A stretch of 64,000 nucleotides of DNA, taken from contig OY821770.1 in NCBI GenBank assembly GCA_963682175.1, positions 11,996,501 through 12,060,500 of the forward strand, given 5' to 3'. Positions within the stretch are counted from its first letter, which is position 1. Every line of letters begins with the position of its first letter. The position numbers and the translations under genes are program-made. This document shows positions 10,343 through 21,836 of the stretch, in pieces. The notes beneath the pieces were generated by a model. The model made no database searches and was not told where the DNA came from. It saw only the letters and a program-made list of their open reading frames with translations. The DNA comes from Triglochin maritima (lineage: Eukaryota; Streptophyta; Magnoliopsida; Alismatales; Juncaginaceae).

Positions 10343-10980
10343 TATACACATATATATATACACACATATATAAGCCCACCATTGGGATTTATCTATACAA
10401 TAAAATGTGTGCTTGAGTTTGGATGTCTTATCGGAAGGTAATATTCTCAAATTACAGAAGTGGTAGCCACCATGTATCCCAAATCTGAAATTTTCAGATT
10501 AACTACATTTTCAATATTTGTTTGTTTACCTTAGAAGACAGTATAAACTAGAAACATATAACCCTTTTGTATTTTAATTGACTCGGATCTGCGAAACTCA
10601 TCCCCTGTGAATCCAACGTAACAGTCCAATTCGAACCTTTATATCAGAGTTATAAATTGAGTGGTGGTGCAATTTAGACGCAACCAAAGTTCAATACGGA
10701 TTATTTTAAGCAAATAATAATAACAATAATAATAATAACAGGGTAGTATTGAAGTAAAACTATAAAAGTCTTTCTGTTCAACTACCTAATTTCTAAAATA
10801 TCACACACTTCAGAACGATGCAGAGATATGTTAATAACATATCTCAACGGAAGGCAATCGACGGAAGGATGACCCAAAAAAAGGAAGAAAAAACAAAGAA
10901 AGATCGGAAATTGTATAATACGGTTTTAACGCCCTTAACAAAATCGACAGCTTAACAGTAAATATATCTTAGACCACTCG
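10306..10980. other. Intergenic with microsatellites
   Basis: TA/CA dinucleotide repeats at 10306-10372 and an AAT-type repeat near 10708-10740; otherwise AT-rich with no gene seen. Confidence 0.4.
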
Positions 10981-12216
10981 GGGCGGGCGGTACGTGTCCC
11001 CTCCTATTGGTCTAATTATTTTATTTTATTTTAGTTGAAGATTTGTTATTAGAGGTAATTGATAATGTATTGAGTATTTTTGATTAACGTGGGGTGATAA
11101 TTTTTTATGTTATTAATTTAAAAAATATTTTAATTTTACATTACCTAAATCAAAGGTAAATTCATATTTAATGCTTAAATTAGAAAATATATTAATACTA
11201 AAACATCATAGGAACATCACATTGTGATACGAAATACAAAGTAAACGTAAATACGGAGCGGTACGAAATACAATGTGTACTGTGCATTCACGTGTGTACT
11301 GTACATTCACGCGTGTACAGTGCATTTCTAATTTTAATTAATATTTTTTTCCTTGATTTAATATTAATTACTAATTATTAATATTAATCATTTCGTCAAT
11401 TGAAATTATAACGTAATTAGAATTAGAAATATGTAAAATATAATTTATTAAATGTTGTGTAAGGATTAAAATTGTTTAATTAAGAAATGATACGGAAGAA
11501 AGAGAGTGTAAGGTTGATCAAAGTAGCCAAGGTGTGGTTTTGAAAAAAATTGAGTGAGCAATGTGAACTGACATGACATGACATAAAGAGAGAGTAAGAC
11601 ACACTGTTAACCAGACATGAATATCAACCAACAATCGAGAAGATAATGAATATCCACACGGCCTTAGAGCAGAAATAACAACGCCCGGGCTACCCCCGGG
11701 CGCCCTGCACTCTCTCTCTGTCACGTCAGCTTCTCTCTCTGCCACGTCAGCTCACCAACCCACCCAAAAAAAATCCTTATCCATGCCCAAGCTACCCCCA
11801 CTCACCCTACACTCTCTTTCATCCACATCATTTCTTAATTAAACAAATATAATTCTCACACAACATTTAACAAAATACATTTTATATAAATCTAATTCTA
11901 ATTACATTATAATTCTAATTCACGATATACTTATTATTACTATTAATTAATTAATACTTACCATTCCCACAATACTCTCAATATGCACCACCATTCCGTA
12001 TTTTAGTATTATTAATGTATTGTTCTTATGGTATTGTTGTATTAATATTTTTTCTATTTAACTTGAAATTGTTGATTCTAGAAATTTCTTAATTTTAATC
12101 ACTTACAAAAAATTATTACCCCACATTTATAACAAATACACAATCCATTAATAACAAAACATCCAATAAATAAATTTTAAAAAAAATTAACCAAAGGGAA
12201 GGGGACACGTGTCCCC
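10981..12216. mobile_element. Long inverted-repeat element, about 1.2 kb
   Basis: Arms of roughly 430-530 bases: 10981-11515 matches the reverse complement of about 11790-12216. Shared blocks include tacgtgtcccc near the outer end, ggggt(g/a)ataattttt, gtaattagaattaga, ttaaatgttgtgt and tttaattaagaaatga. The loop (11516-11790) contains cgcccgggc and cacgtcag repeats. No ORF of note. The outermost boundaries and target duplication are not clear. Confidence 0.65.
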
Positions 12217-12365
12217 CTCCCTTGGGCGCCCGGGCGTCTGCCCGGGACGCCCAACGCCTGGGCACGCGCCCGGGCGGGCGCCCCGCCCGTTAACGGGGGT
12301 GCGCCCGGGCGCCTGACCAGGGCGCCCGGGCGGGGCACCCCCGTTAAGGGTGCCCTTACAATACC
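12217..12365. repeat. GC-rich palindromic block (CCCGGG-rich)
   Basis: About 150 bases of gcgcccgggcg-type repeats with gttaacggggg, in a strongly AT-rich setting. The CCCGGG motif also occurs in the loop of the adjoining inverted-repeat element (near 11685), so the block is probably its right end or a tail with no counterpart on the left. Confidence 0.5.
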
Positions 12366-12426
12366 CAACGGCCACTGGTCCACCCACCCTTTCTATTTAT
12401 ATACTAATAAAAAAGAGCCACCGCTA

Positions 12427-13264
12427 TAGGGGTGTAATCGATCTCTAAACGAGCGATCCGAGCCTGCTCAAGATTGACTCGTTAAGGGTTTCGAGCGGAA
12501 AATTCTGCTCGTGCTCGGTTCGACCTGCTCGCGAGCGGCTCACGAGCGGCTTGTTAACCTGAATCTTTTTTTGTTGTATTGAATTGCTAATAATGTTGTC
12601 CTAACAATTAAATTATAAGATTACTTAAGACAAATATAATAATAGTTACTAACATAATTTTAAAATTAACACCTAAAATAAACACAATCTTATAAATTAT
12701 ACGACAACATCAACATCTTATAAATAAGATTATACACTTAGATCATACAAAATCAACAAAATCTTAAAATCAAACACAATCTCTTCAATTATAGGACAAC
12801 TCACAACATCAACATCTTATAAATAAGATCATCCACCTGACTCAAACCTTAATTTATTTGAACTTTTGGTGTAGAAAAAAATGAGAAAAAGAAAAGAAAT
12901 AATAATAATAATAATAATAACAATGGAAAACGAAAAATTTAAGACTAATAAGGTTTTGATTCTTATGAGTATTTTGGTTTGGTCTGTTAAATGGATTGTT
13001 GTGTTTGGTAAATTAGTTTATTAAATGAGTTTAATACTTAACCGATTGGGTAATTGGATAGAATATTCATGTTAATCAAATAATTAGATATAGTAATCAG
13101 GTTTCGAGCGATAAATGAGCGAGCACCGAGCGAGCATTGAGCGAGCGGGGTATGCTCGTGCTCGGCTCGTTACTTATCGATCCGAGCAACTTCGAGCAAA
13201 ATCGGAGCAAAATCGAGCGAACATCGAGCGATCTATCGATCCCGAGCAAAACTTGACAGCCCTA
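12427..13264. mobile_element. Non-autonomous hAT-type element, TSD CACCGCTA
   Basis: Ends TAGGGGTGTAATC and (reverse complement) TAGGGCTGTCAAG form short terminal inverted repeats. Flanking 8-bp copies of CACCGCTA at 12419-12426 and 13265-13272 are a perfect target duplication of the hAT length. Both subterminal regions are packed with gagcgagc/gctcg motifs; the middle is AT-rich and non-coding. 838 bp. Confidence 0.85.
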
Positions 13265-13272
13265 CACCGCTA

Positions 13273-13839
13273 CTATAGTAGTGAATTCTTCCTGCTTATT
13301 GTTAATGAATAAACTTTAATTGAAGTTTTACTACGTTTTGGATGAATCAGATCAACTTTCATGAACGAAAATACGTTCTTGCGTACAGGAGAAATGCTTT
13401 GTTTGAACGCAAAGACAATTTTAATTTATACATGCTTTTGGATCCATTCTAATTTAAAAATGGTAAATAAAAAAATGTGTGCAACTCTAATAACTTGTAT
13501 GCAAGACAAAATGAGGTCGTTGAGCAACAAACCGGAGGCTAATTGTTCAGCTCTATTTTTTCAAGCAACATTAACAAATAACAGGAAATGAGTTCCTGCA
13601 TCTTTACTGCATTATTAGTTAATGAGCAGAGAACGGTTAATTCTCACATTGAACATTGAATCATCCCTCTAAAACTTATGGACAATCCCACGGTGACCGA
13701 TACCCCCCAAAAAAAATAAAAAATAAATGGTAACATATACATCAAAACTAACAGACCAACGTAGATGCTGCTGCACTAGGAAACTTAGTTTCGAAACCGG
13801 TAAATACATGCATTGCATAAACTTGTTACTGAATATATT
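13273..13839. other. Downstream flank of the O-fucosyltransferase gene
   Basis: AT-rich, non-coding, and holds the 3' untranslated region of the minus-strand gene ending at 13840. I could not place the polyadenylation site with confidence. Confidence 0.4.
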
Positions 13840-16800
13840 TTATTCGTTTGAAGCTATGAAATTTGGTTGCTCACCCTGGCACAAGTACTCATCACACACA
13901 GATGCCAATCCCCAATCTTTCCGTAATCGGAATATATCTTCAGTGAAAGTTGAGCCAGAAGATCCAATGAAAACACTTGACAAGGCACAGATAGTTTTAT
14001 CCAACATGGCTTCAACCTTAAAAAAATCCAAACAGCGTTAAATTTTTTAACATTTGCAGCAGACGAATAAAATAATAAATCAAGCAATTTGGAATAATTT
14101 TCTTCCATATTTCGATAAATTGGAAGGAAGCATTTGATCAGGCATTACCTGATTATCCCCGCCTATGTGGTTCCTGTAGAGCAGTGCATCCCATTTTTCA
14201 ACAGAAGTATGGAAGGGCCTCTTGACCAATGGAACAGTCTTTTCATTTAGGACGACCAAGGTCTGGAGAAGACCTGTTTCACTTTCTGCTGCATCGGTAG
14301 AAAGATAGATTACCGGAGCATTTGCCTTCTGCACCACTCGTAGGATGCATTCTGCTGCTTGAGGAATAGGGAAAAAGCAGCTTTGTTCTTTATCATTGCT
14401 ACAAAAGAAAAAACACCTTAGACGGCATAACTTTTACTGGTGTAAATTTAAACTATGAATAGCTTACCAAAACTGATGTACAGTACTTCTGTTTCATTAA
14501 ATATTCCAATTTCCATATCATATACTAACCAACTTTGAGAAAAACAGAAGCACTGATTGAGAAGTAAAATAAGCAAGAGGTGCATGGAATGCAAAATTAT
14601 GTCTATATCTCAAACGAATGAAGTTATTTTTATATTTTGATACAATGATGTCAATTGATGCTCTAATTTATTCGGTATGAAATACGGGTTTTAGGTAAGT
14701 TGGAGAACACAAACGACCCTAGTGTTCATCCAAGAAGTTCATGTTTGCAGCGGGACAATTTTGCAGATATTTTTTGTTCCTAAGCACTAACCGTTCATCT
14801 AGAAAATTCTTGCAAAAAAATCTACAACATAAGCTTCTCAATAATCAAAAAATTCCTGCATTAAAGCAATTATAAGTTGGTCGTAGAAATTAATAATTCT
14901 TGAAAATTATAATTATATGTATTTTGCAGCATTAAATGCTAATTTTCAGTTCTTCACCCCATTTGTCCAGTAACAAGGGTTTGGTTGATCCTATATTCAA
15001 CAGGATGAAATTCGAAAAAACACAACTTCGTGCTAAGGCATCCTGTTGTGTTTTTTCTGTAGCCACTGGACAAATTAAGATGATGAAGTGCAGCATAAGC
15101 TTTATGCTACACGAAGAAGAAGCAGAACATTGCAACCTATATTTATTGTTAGAACCTACAAACCAAAAGTACTACTAGCTAAAACTCTGGCTTGAGTAGC
15201 ATGAGGTACCTGAGATGGAGGAGACGAACAGGACATTCTAGTTAATTTGCAAGTTGACCACACCACCCAGAATGTTGCCAAGGAGATGGGTTTCTAAAGA
15301 AGGAGCTACATCCTAGAGATATAGCATGAGCAGAAACAAATGGAAGAGCTGACCAACCTTTTCTCGTGTGTAGAAACATTTTAAACCAAGTTTTCCAACT
15401 GGAGGTGTAATGACAATTGGAGTTGTCTCCACTCATCAATATTGGAAAAGTATATAACAAAGAGATAAGATAAAACTGCAAGTAAGCAAGATGGAAAGGG
15501 TTGGCATAAGCAAGAAATAAGAGAACTTTTTTAGCTGGTCTCTTTGTAAGGCCTTCTAGAGTAATTGACTCACCATAGTTTAGGAATATGAAAAATCTCC
15601 GATAATCATGTAATTCGAATCATAAGAATTCGTTAAATTCATACTCATAACTCATAAGCAAGAAAGAGAGAGAACTTCTCTAGTTCCTCTCTTTTTCGGC
15701 CTTTGAAGAGTAATTCACTGTAAATTTTGCTTATGAAAAATCTTGGATAGACATGTCATACCAATTTTAAGGACTGGTCATATTCATATCAATAAGTTCA
15801 TTGTTATTCAAAGGTCAGAGCCTAAATGTACATTACTTAATTTGATTAGCATCTGATGATCTTTTGCCTGATAAGGTTAATTCAACCCTCATACATAATG
15901 TTACTGCTATATTATTATGTTTAGTTTTGTCCATGGTCTCGTATTACGAACATAAATGCCAATCTCACAACCAGCATAATAGACATGCAAACCTACTGAA
16001 GATAATGGAATTCATTTTTAAAGCCATGTAGTTTTATAAGATTCCAATACACTTGTCATTCCTCTGCGCATTTTGATGTTTTACTTTTAGGATTAAGAAA
16101 AGTTAGAGAGTGATGATTGCTGAACAACATATGATCACAAGTCTGGGCCAAAGACAATACTAAATGTTTGTAATCGGACCAAGCTGAGCACAAAAAACAT
16201 ACCAAAACTTCAAGAAGCCATGGCGACGGAAATGCAAGGCAACAAAGTTCTTTCCCAAAAAAGTCTGTACAAAACGCTCTGCAGTCTGAGTAATGAGACG
16301 ACTTGGTCGAATAACAGTTTTACACTTGTGAGCCAGAGGGCCTCCAGGCTGCATTACCCACTCTTCCTCAACATCTGCATAGAATGTATCCCCAATCGCA
16401 AGAACCTCATCTTCACAAGTGAACTTGGAGGTGATATCACCAGCAACCCTCTTCTTCGGCTCATTCAACTTAGCATCCTCCGGCCAAGCAGCCTCCAATT
16501 TGGGTAGCGACAGCCCCAAACCCTTCAACCTCTTAACATGCTCCTCATCCACAAAACAAGGGGGCTTAGCCATGTAACAAATAAACCTATCCACCTTCAT
16601 CTTATTCTTCTTCAAACTCTCGAACTCCTCAAACGGGATAACCACCTTCCTCCCAAAACAATCATTAATATGATCAACATCAATAACCCTATCATACTGA
16701 TAATCGAACTTCGGACTTGGCAGCACCAAAACCCTGTCCAACAGCGCCGCGAAGAACATATGCTTCTCCAAGCAGATAAGGTGATTGGACATCTGGCCAG

Positions 16801-17428
16801 ACACACAAATGGCGAACAAATACCGATCCTTCTTCGGCTTCCACTCAACCATCCTTCTCTCCAATGGCTTCTCCTTCTTCCTGCAAATCCCCTTACTAAA
16901 ATCCGACAACGAGAATCCAAAATCAGCATCCTCCGACACATTCCCGGAACGGTGCGGCAAAAGTAAAGCCTTCTCGATCTCCCTATTCAACTGAATCTGC
17001 TCCAACAGCGCAGATCTGAAATCCTCCATCGAAACAATCCGACTAGAACTCGAATTAAAACCGGATCCGAAACTCGTGGTCCGATTCCAGAGCTTGAGAA
17101 GCCCGGCATTCTGGGACCGGACGAGATAGAGAGCTTTCAGCTCCGCCTCCCGGAGTTTACCGTCGGGACTCGAGAAGACCTTGGGGACGGAGCGGAAGAG
17201 GGGGCGGAGGTCGAGGGAGAAGAGGAGGGCGAGAACGACGAGGACGAGGACGGCGAGGAGGAGGGGCTTGCGGTGGTCGGAGAGGAGGCGGCGGAGGGAG
17301 GAGGAGGCAATCTGGAAAGAGGAGGAGGTGGGGGGTTTGGTCTGGGGTTGGTGGATTAGGGTTTCGGTCTCGAGGTCGGAGTCGGAGGAGGTCGGGGTGG
17401 AGGGACGGCGGCGGGTCTCCATCTCCAT
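13840..17428 (-). CDS. O-fucosyltransferase family protein, three exons, intact
   Basis: Exons on the minus strand: 17428-16203, 14398-14149 and 14016-13840, total 1653 bp giving 550 residues plus stop. Introns are GT-AG: the first is 1804 bp, the second 132 bp. The product is a type II membrane protein: a short cytosolic N-terminus, a hydrophobic anchor around residues 54-77 (LLLAVLVLVVLALLFSL) and a lumenal domain with plant O-fucosyltransferase features, including FVALHFRRHGFLKF (the basic GDP-fucose-binding region), YLSTDAAESETGLLQ and the C-terminal FIGSSGSTFTEDIFRLR. The family (PF10250) transfers fucose from GDP-fucose to acceptors in the Golgi/ER; the acceptor here is unknown. Start chosen at the first ATG (context AATGG). 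No frame damage seen; it is the only intact host gene in the window. Confidence 0.9.
14399..16202 (-). other. Large first intron of the O-fucosyltransferase gene
   Basis: Starts GTATG after phase-2 codon bases TG and ends TTTTGTAG. It is 1804 bases, AT-rich, with no transposon ends that I recognise. Short ORFs inside it have no supportable identity. Confidence 0.8.
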
Positions 17429-17735
17429 TGGGGGTGGTTGGTTGGTTAGGAGATGGGATCTGCAGGAGGAAGAAGAAGGAGATGGAGATGGAGACCTGGA
17501 GGAGGAAGAAGAAGGAGATAAGAGAATGTGATGTGATTGTGGAGCGAATTTGAGTTAGGAGTGGAAATGGACGTGCGATCTGAACCCGGAATGCGGTGGG
17601 TTCTTTCGGTGAGTGGAGCGAGGAGAAGGTGGGACAAGTCTGATTTTTCTCTTTTTTGTGTTAGATTTGAAGACTGAAGATGATGTCATGTTCTTTTTTG
17701 AGTCGTTTATTTTGTTTTTTGTTTTTTTTTTGAGT
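17429..17735 (-). promoter_or_regulatory. Upstream region / 5' UTR of O-fucosyltransferase gene
   Basis: On the minus strand the 100 bases before the ATG are CT-rich (ctccttcttcttcctcc repeats), as is common in plant 5' leaders. No clear TATA box. The inverted-repeat transposon starts within about 300 bases and may limit the promoter. Confidence 0.4.
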
Positions 17736-19195
17736 ACATGTGTTGTACCGATACTTGGTCAAAGCTCGTGCATACGAGAGATCAACAAAAAAATTCGTGC
17801 GAGAGATCAACGATGGAACAAGATCCATTTTGCATATGAACACTCAAATGTTTTACTTCTATACACATTTGTCGTTTGTGGGACCACTCAGTTTTTGTTG
17901 GATTTTTTTGCAAATTACTCCTTATAAATTTTGTTAATTACGATTTTGATATCTTTAATATCAATAAAAAAATTAAAAAAATACAAAAAAACCAAACAAA
18001 CATTACTCTCTTTTTTCTCTCCTTCTCAAATCCTCTCATTTCCTTTCCTTTCTCTCTCATCCTTCTTTCTCCTCTCTTGCTCTCTCTCAAGTCCTCTCTC
18101 TCTCTCAAACTCCCAACCCCTCTACCCATCGATCAACTCCACCCACCCACGCTCCTTCCTCCTTTCTCCTCTCCCTCTCTCTCTCTCAAACCCTCTTCTC
18201 CTCGTTCCTCTCTCTCTTAAACATTTCCAGCCATCTCTTTCTCTCTTTGCAGCCCCCTCTCTCTCTCTCTTTCCACCCACCCTCCATCTCTCATCTCTCT
18301 CTTCCAGTTCCTCAACGCCTTCAACCGCCCCAACTCCAGAATGGCGCAAAACTCCTGAACTCCCGACAATCTGTCTGATAAGCTCTCCAACTTCGCAAAA
18401 CTCTCGAACTCCACTGCCATGGCGCCGGAGAAGTTATTCCCAGTCAAGTCGAGATGCAGGAGAGACACATGAGGGAAGGCAGAAGGGCTCAGACGAAGAG
18501 GTTCTGGGAGAGGTCGAGGTGGGTGAGGGAGCGACAGTTGGCGAGGGGAGGGAGGGAGGAGTTGAGGAAGTTGGAGGGGAGGGAGAAGGAGGTGAGATTG
18601 GGGAGGTTGCAGAGGTGAGGGGAGAGTGGGCTGGAGAGGAAGGCGTCCGAGAGGGAGAGAGAGGTGATGGAGAGGGAAGGGGAGCAGGTGACGTTGTGCC
18701 ATGTGCATGGGGTTTGGGAGTGTGGGGTCCACGTGGAGAGGGTCGGGGTTGGGAGGAGGAAGGAGGAAGGACTTGAAGTGGAGGAGGTAGAGGTCTTCTT
18801 GGGTTAGGGTGATGATGATCGGGAGGAGGAGGAGAAGAGAGAGAGAAATGGCGGGAGAAAGAAGGATGAGAGAGGATTTGAAAAGGAGAAGAAAAAAAAG
18901 AGTAATGTTTGTTCGTTTTTTTTATTTTAATGTTTTTATTGATATTAAGGATTTTTTATTTTATAATGTGTGATTTGTAAATTTTCACTCCAAAATTGTA
19001 ATTACCATTTTTTAGAAGGTGTGATTTACAAAATTTCACTCCAAACCCATAACTTAACAGACCTATTAACGACAGAGGTGCATAGAAGTAAAAGATTTGA
19101 GTGTTCAGGTGTACCAAACCGATTTCGAGAAATACGGGTGCACGCGGCCAATTTGACTCCGGAGTAGGTGCACAAAACCAATTCACCCTTTTTTA
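17736..19195. mobile_element. Inverted-repeat element carrying a host gene fragment
   Basis: The segment around 17848-17985 matches the reverse complement of about 18930-19105: gaacactcaaatgttttact and ttgatatctttaatatcaataaaaa on the left have close counterparts on the right. Between the arms lie a 330-base CT-rich tract (18005-18340) and a fragment of an LRR receptor-kinase gene. The outer ends are poorly defined and no TSD was found. Class uncertain (Pack-MULE-like or fold-back). Confidence 0.6.
18349..18860 (-). pseudogene. LRR receptor-like kinase N-terminal fragment (HAESA-like)
   Basis: Read on the minus strand from about 18835: a hydrophobic leader (LLLLLPIIIT), then TQEDLYLLHFKSF as at the start of mature LRR receptor kinases, then PCTWHNVTC, then LRR units with SITSLSLSDAFLSSPL, LCNLPNLTSFSLPSN and LTHLDLSQNLF. 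A stop falls near 18492, after which a shifted frame resumes with LHLDLTGNNFSGAM and FAKLESL. There is no kinase domain. The similarity is to the HAESA/HSL class of ectodomains (from knowledge, not searched). It sits inside the inverted repeats, so it is most likely a captured fragment. Confidence 0.65.
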
Positions 19196-19866
19196 AAGCT
19201 GGTTGCTACATTAAACCATTTTTAATGGACGTTATTGTTAATTTTAATTGTTGTTTAGAAATCCCATACTTTTTGAAAACGGTTGTTTATAAAGGAATTT
19301 TTTTAAATAATCACCAAAAAATTGAAAGAATATAAAGATGGAAAACTTATTTGGCAAAATATGAGGAAAAAATGGCATATGTCATGTCATTTTTATCTCT
19401 TAATGAAAATGGCATCCAAGAGATATTATTTTTGCTACGACATGAAAGGGATTGTCAGCCACCCCTCCTTCTCTTCTCACCTTCAAATCACTCGCCATTA
19501 CTCATTCACTCTGGCGAAAATCAAAGTTCAGGTTGAGTTTTTTTTCGGTTTTTTGATTTTGATATGAAATGTAATGCATGTATAATTAATATATAATTTT
19601 TATTTTAATGTATTAAATGTAGATTTTGTACACTCAAAGTAATGAGCTCTGGTACCGGATTCGTTGTATCTTTTTTTGATGGAATTGTTAAATTCATAGA
19701 TGACATTCCAGAATATAAAGGTGGTTACAGAAGGATGATGAATGTTAATAGTGAAATGTGATATGACGATCTTTGTGAAACAGTTTGTCTGAGTTTGTGG
19801 TTTTAGAGAAGAATAGTTTGATCTGACGTTAACATGGAAGTGAGCACCATATGAAAAGTTCAGAGC
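19196..19866. other. Unassigned AT-rich sequence
   Basis: No recognisable domain; a short open stretch near 19351-19536 has no identity I can support. It may be the 5' part of the decayed MULE that follows. Confidence 0.35.
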
Positions 19867-21360
19867 ATGGAAACGATCATATCTTTATTTAATATCACGA
19901 AGACTGTTGTATTGTTTGTTCAGAAACAACCAAAACATTATACTATTGTGCACCCAAGTCAGTTGATTGAGGATTATCAAGCAATGTCACAGACATGTAG
20001 CCAATATTATGAAACAGGTCTATCGTCCGCAATTCTTCATTTTTTTAGTGATCGGATTACACACTAATAGATATTAGTAATTATGAAGTAGACATAGTTC
20101 AATAGATATTAGTAATTATGAAGACGGGTTGAAGATTCAGACAGTGACGAGGCAAATGGTGGTGAAACAGAATGTCAGATGGATGATCACGAGATTAACA
20201 TGGTTGATGTAGATCCAACATCGTTTCCAGAGCTGCATAACATGTTTTGTTGTATGGCAGACGCAATCAATCGAGAACCTGAGATGAGCATACATGAAGT
20301 CGTCATTAGTAATGAATTGCCGTCATTGCCAATACTCCCAGATTTGAACGAGAACTGGATTGAAGATTTAGTAATGGGAAATGTTGATCGCCAAATTACT
20401 TCATACCATGAACACGAGAACTTTGAAGATGAATAGAGTTATTGGTTGCATACAATTTCCTCCACAAAAGAAGATATGTTGCATTAGATTATTTGCAGTT
20501 GTTTGTTTGAAGAAAGAGTGTGACTGGAGGATACATGTCTCCTACAGTGAAAACAAAGAATATTTTCAAGTGAAGAGGTACAGGGTTAAACAGAACTGTA
20601 GTAATGATGGCATTTTGCATGACCATGTACAATGTGATGTCGGTTTAATTTCCAACATGATTTTTGTCACCATTCGAACAAACATCATTGTCACTCCTAC
20701 AGAAATTCAAGCGGTAGTGAAGACCCATTACTTCATAGACATCAAGTACAATAAAGTTTGGTACACCCGGAAGAAAACACTGGAAAAAGTTTACGGGGTG
20801 TATGAAGCATCTTATCGTATTTAAGATTTTGTATGTCTAATATTTACACCACTAGCCAGGGCACAGTAGACGAGATTCAAACAAAGAGGGTAAACCAAAA
20901 CATTGAATATTCTGGTCTTTTGCGGCATTCGTTGAAAGTTTCAAGTATTGTAGACCTGTGTTGAGTATTGATGTGAATCATTTGTGTTAGCAAGTTTCAG
21001 GGTACTCTTTCGGTTGCAATGAGTACCGAGTACCGATGTGAACTCTGGTTTGTTTCCTTTGGCATTTGCAGTTGTTGAAAAGGAATATGGAAGCTCATGA
21101 CAGTAGTTCTTAAGTATTTTGTCAAGTAGAGTATGCACACAAGATGGATAGTATCATCAGTGACCCATTTTCGGACCTTACAAATATCGTGAAGACAATA
21201 TTTTCCCCAGAACGATGTCACGTTCACAGATTTTGTTTGAGATACATGAGTGCAAAGATGTCAATAGTATACAAATATTATATAGTAAATCAATCACACG
21301 AATGTCATCTCAATAGTATAATTCCCTCGCTTCGTTATTGTTTTCATGTATTGTAAATCG
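19867..21360 (+). pseudogene. Mutator-like (MULE) transposase, heavily decayed
   Basis: Separate frames carry pieces in the MULE order: an acidic N-terminal part (20179-20436), then a MuDR-type segment (20460-20823) with LFAVVCLKKECDWRIHVSY, HDHVQCDVGLIS and IQAVVKTHY, then transposase-core remnants (20870-21350) including FQGTL, IISDPFSDLTNIVKTIFSP and CHVHRFCLRYM. Family knowledge places these in the DNA-binding and DDE regions. Many stops and frameshifts make it inactive. Terminal repeats were not found; the right side is cut or replaced before the copia element at 21751. Confidence 0.65.
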
Positions 21361-21750
21361 AGTTATCTGAGACTCGCAATATCTAGCATTGTTAGTTGGT
21401 TACCTATAACTCATCCTAGAAAATGAAGTTCTGAGCTACGTACAAGAGTTGATTCACATGAAGCTTGATACATGTGTACCCTTATGCTCCAACAAAATTC
21501 AAGGTTCTACGCTTTAATTTAGTGTTATACGAGGTGAATTGCGAAAGAGGCTGCTAATTTAAGAAACATGTCCAAGTCTTGGGTCATTGCAGAAGTTATA
21601 GTTATAATTGTAAGATTAAAATAAAATTAGTGAGAATGTTAGCCTAGAATAACGTCTCAACGAAAGACGTTTCATTAAAATAAAAGATGTCATATCGTAT
21701 CATATGGGTAGAACTGCCGCTAATTTGTATGGAATTCAAAATTCTATTTT
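21361..21750. other. Unassigned sequence abutting copia element
   Basis: AT-rich, non-coding. It touches the copia polypurine tract where the copia 3' LTR should begin, but it is not LTR sequence. Confidence 0.4.
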
Positions 21751-21764
21751 CAATCTCTCACTTG
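21751..21764 (-). other. Copia polypurine tract
   Basis: Minus strand reads CAAGTGAGAGATTG about 70 bases after the pol stop. In copia elements the 3' LTR starts directly after this; here the next bases (AAAATAGAATTTTG) do not resemble the LTR start on the other side. Confidence 0.65.
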
Positions 21765-21836
21765 TTATTAAAGTTTTCTTTCACATACATACTCAATGTA
21801 TAAAACAATAATAACTAGGGTAAACTCCATTACATA

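Noticed and set aside
12177..12387. Two minus-strand ORFs rich in Gly, Pro, Arg and Ala
   Set aside because: They come from the CCCGGG-rich palindromic block; no start context or domain.
16538..16966. 142-codon plus-strand ORF in the first O-fucosyltransferase exon
   Set aside because: Antisense shadow of a well-supported exon.
17931..18776. 281-codon plus-strand ORF, Ser/Leu/Pro-rich then Gly/Glu-rich
   Set aside because: It arises from the CT-rich tract and the antisense of the LRR fragment; the composition switch matches the underlying DNA, not a protein.
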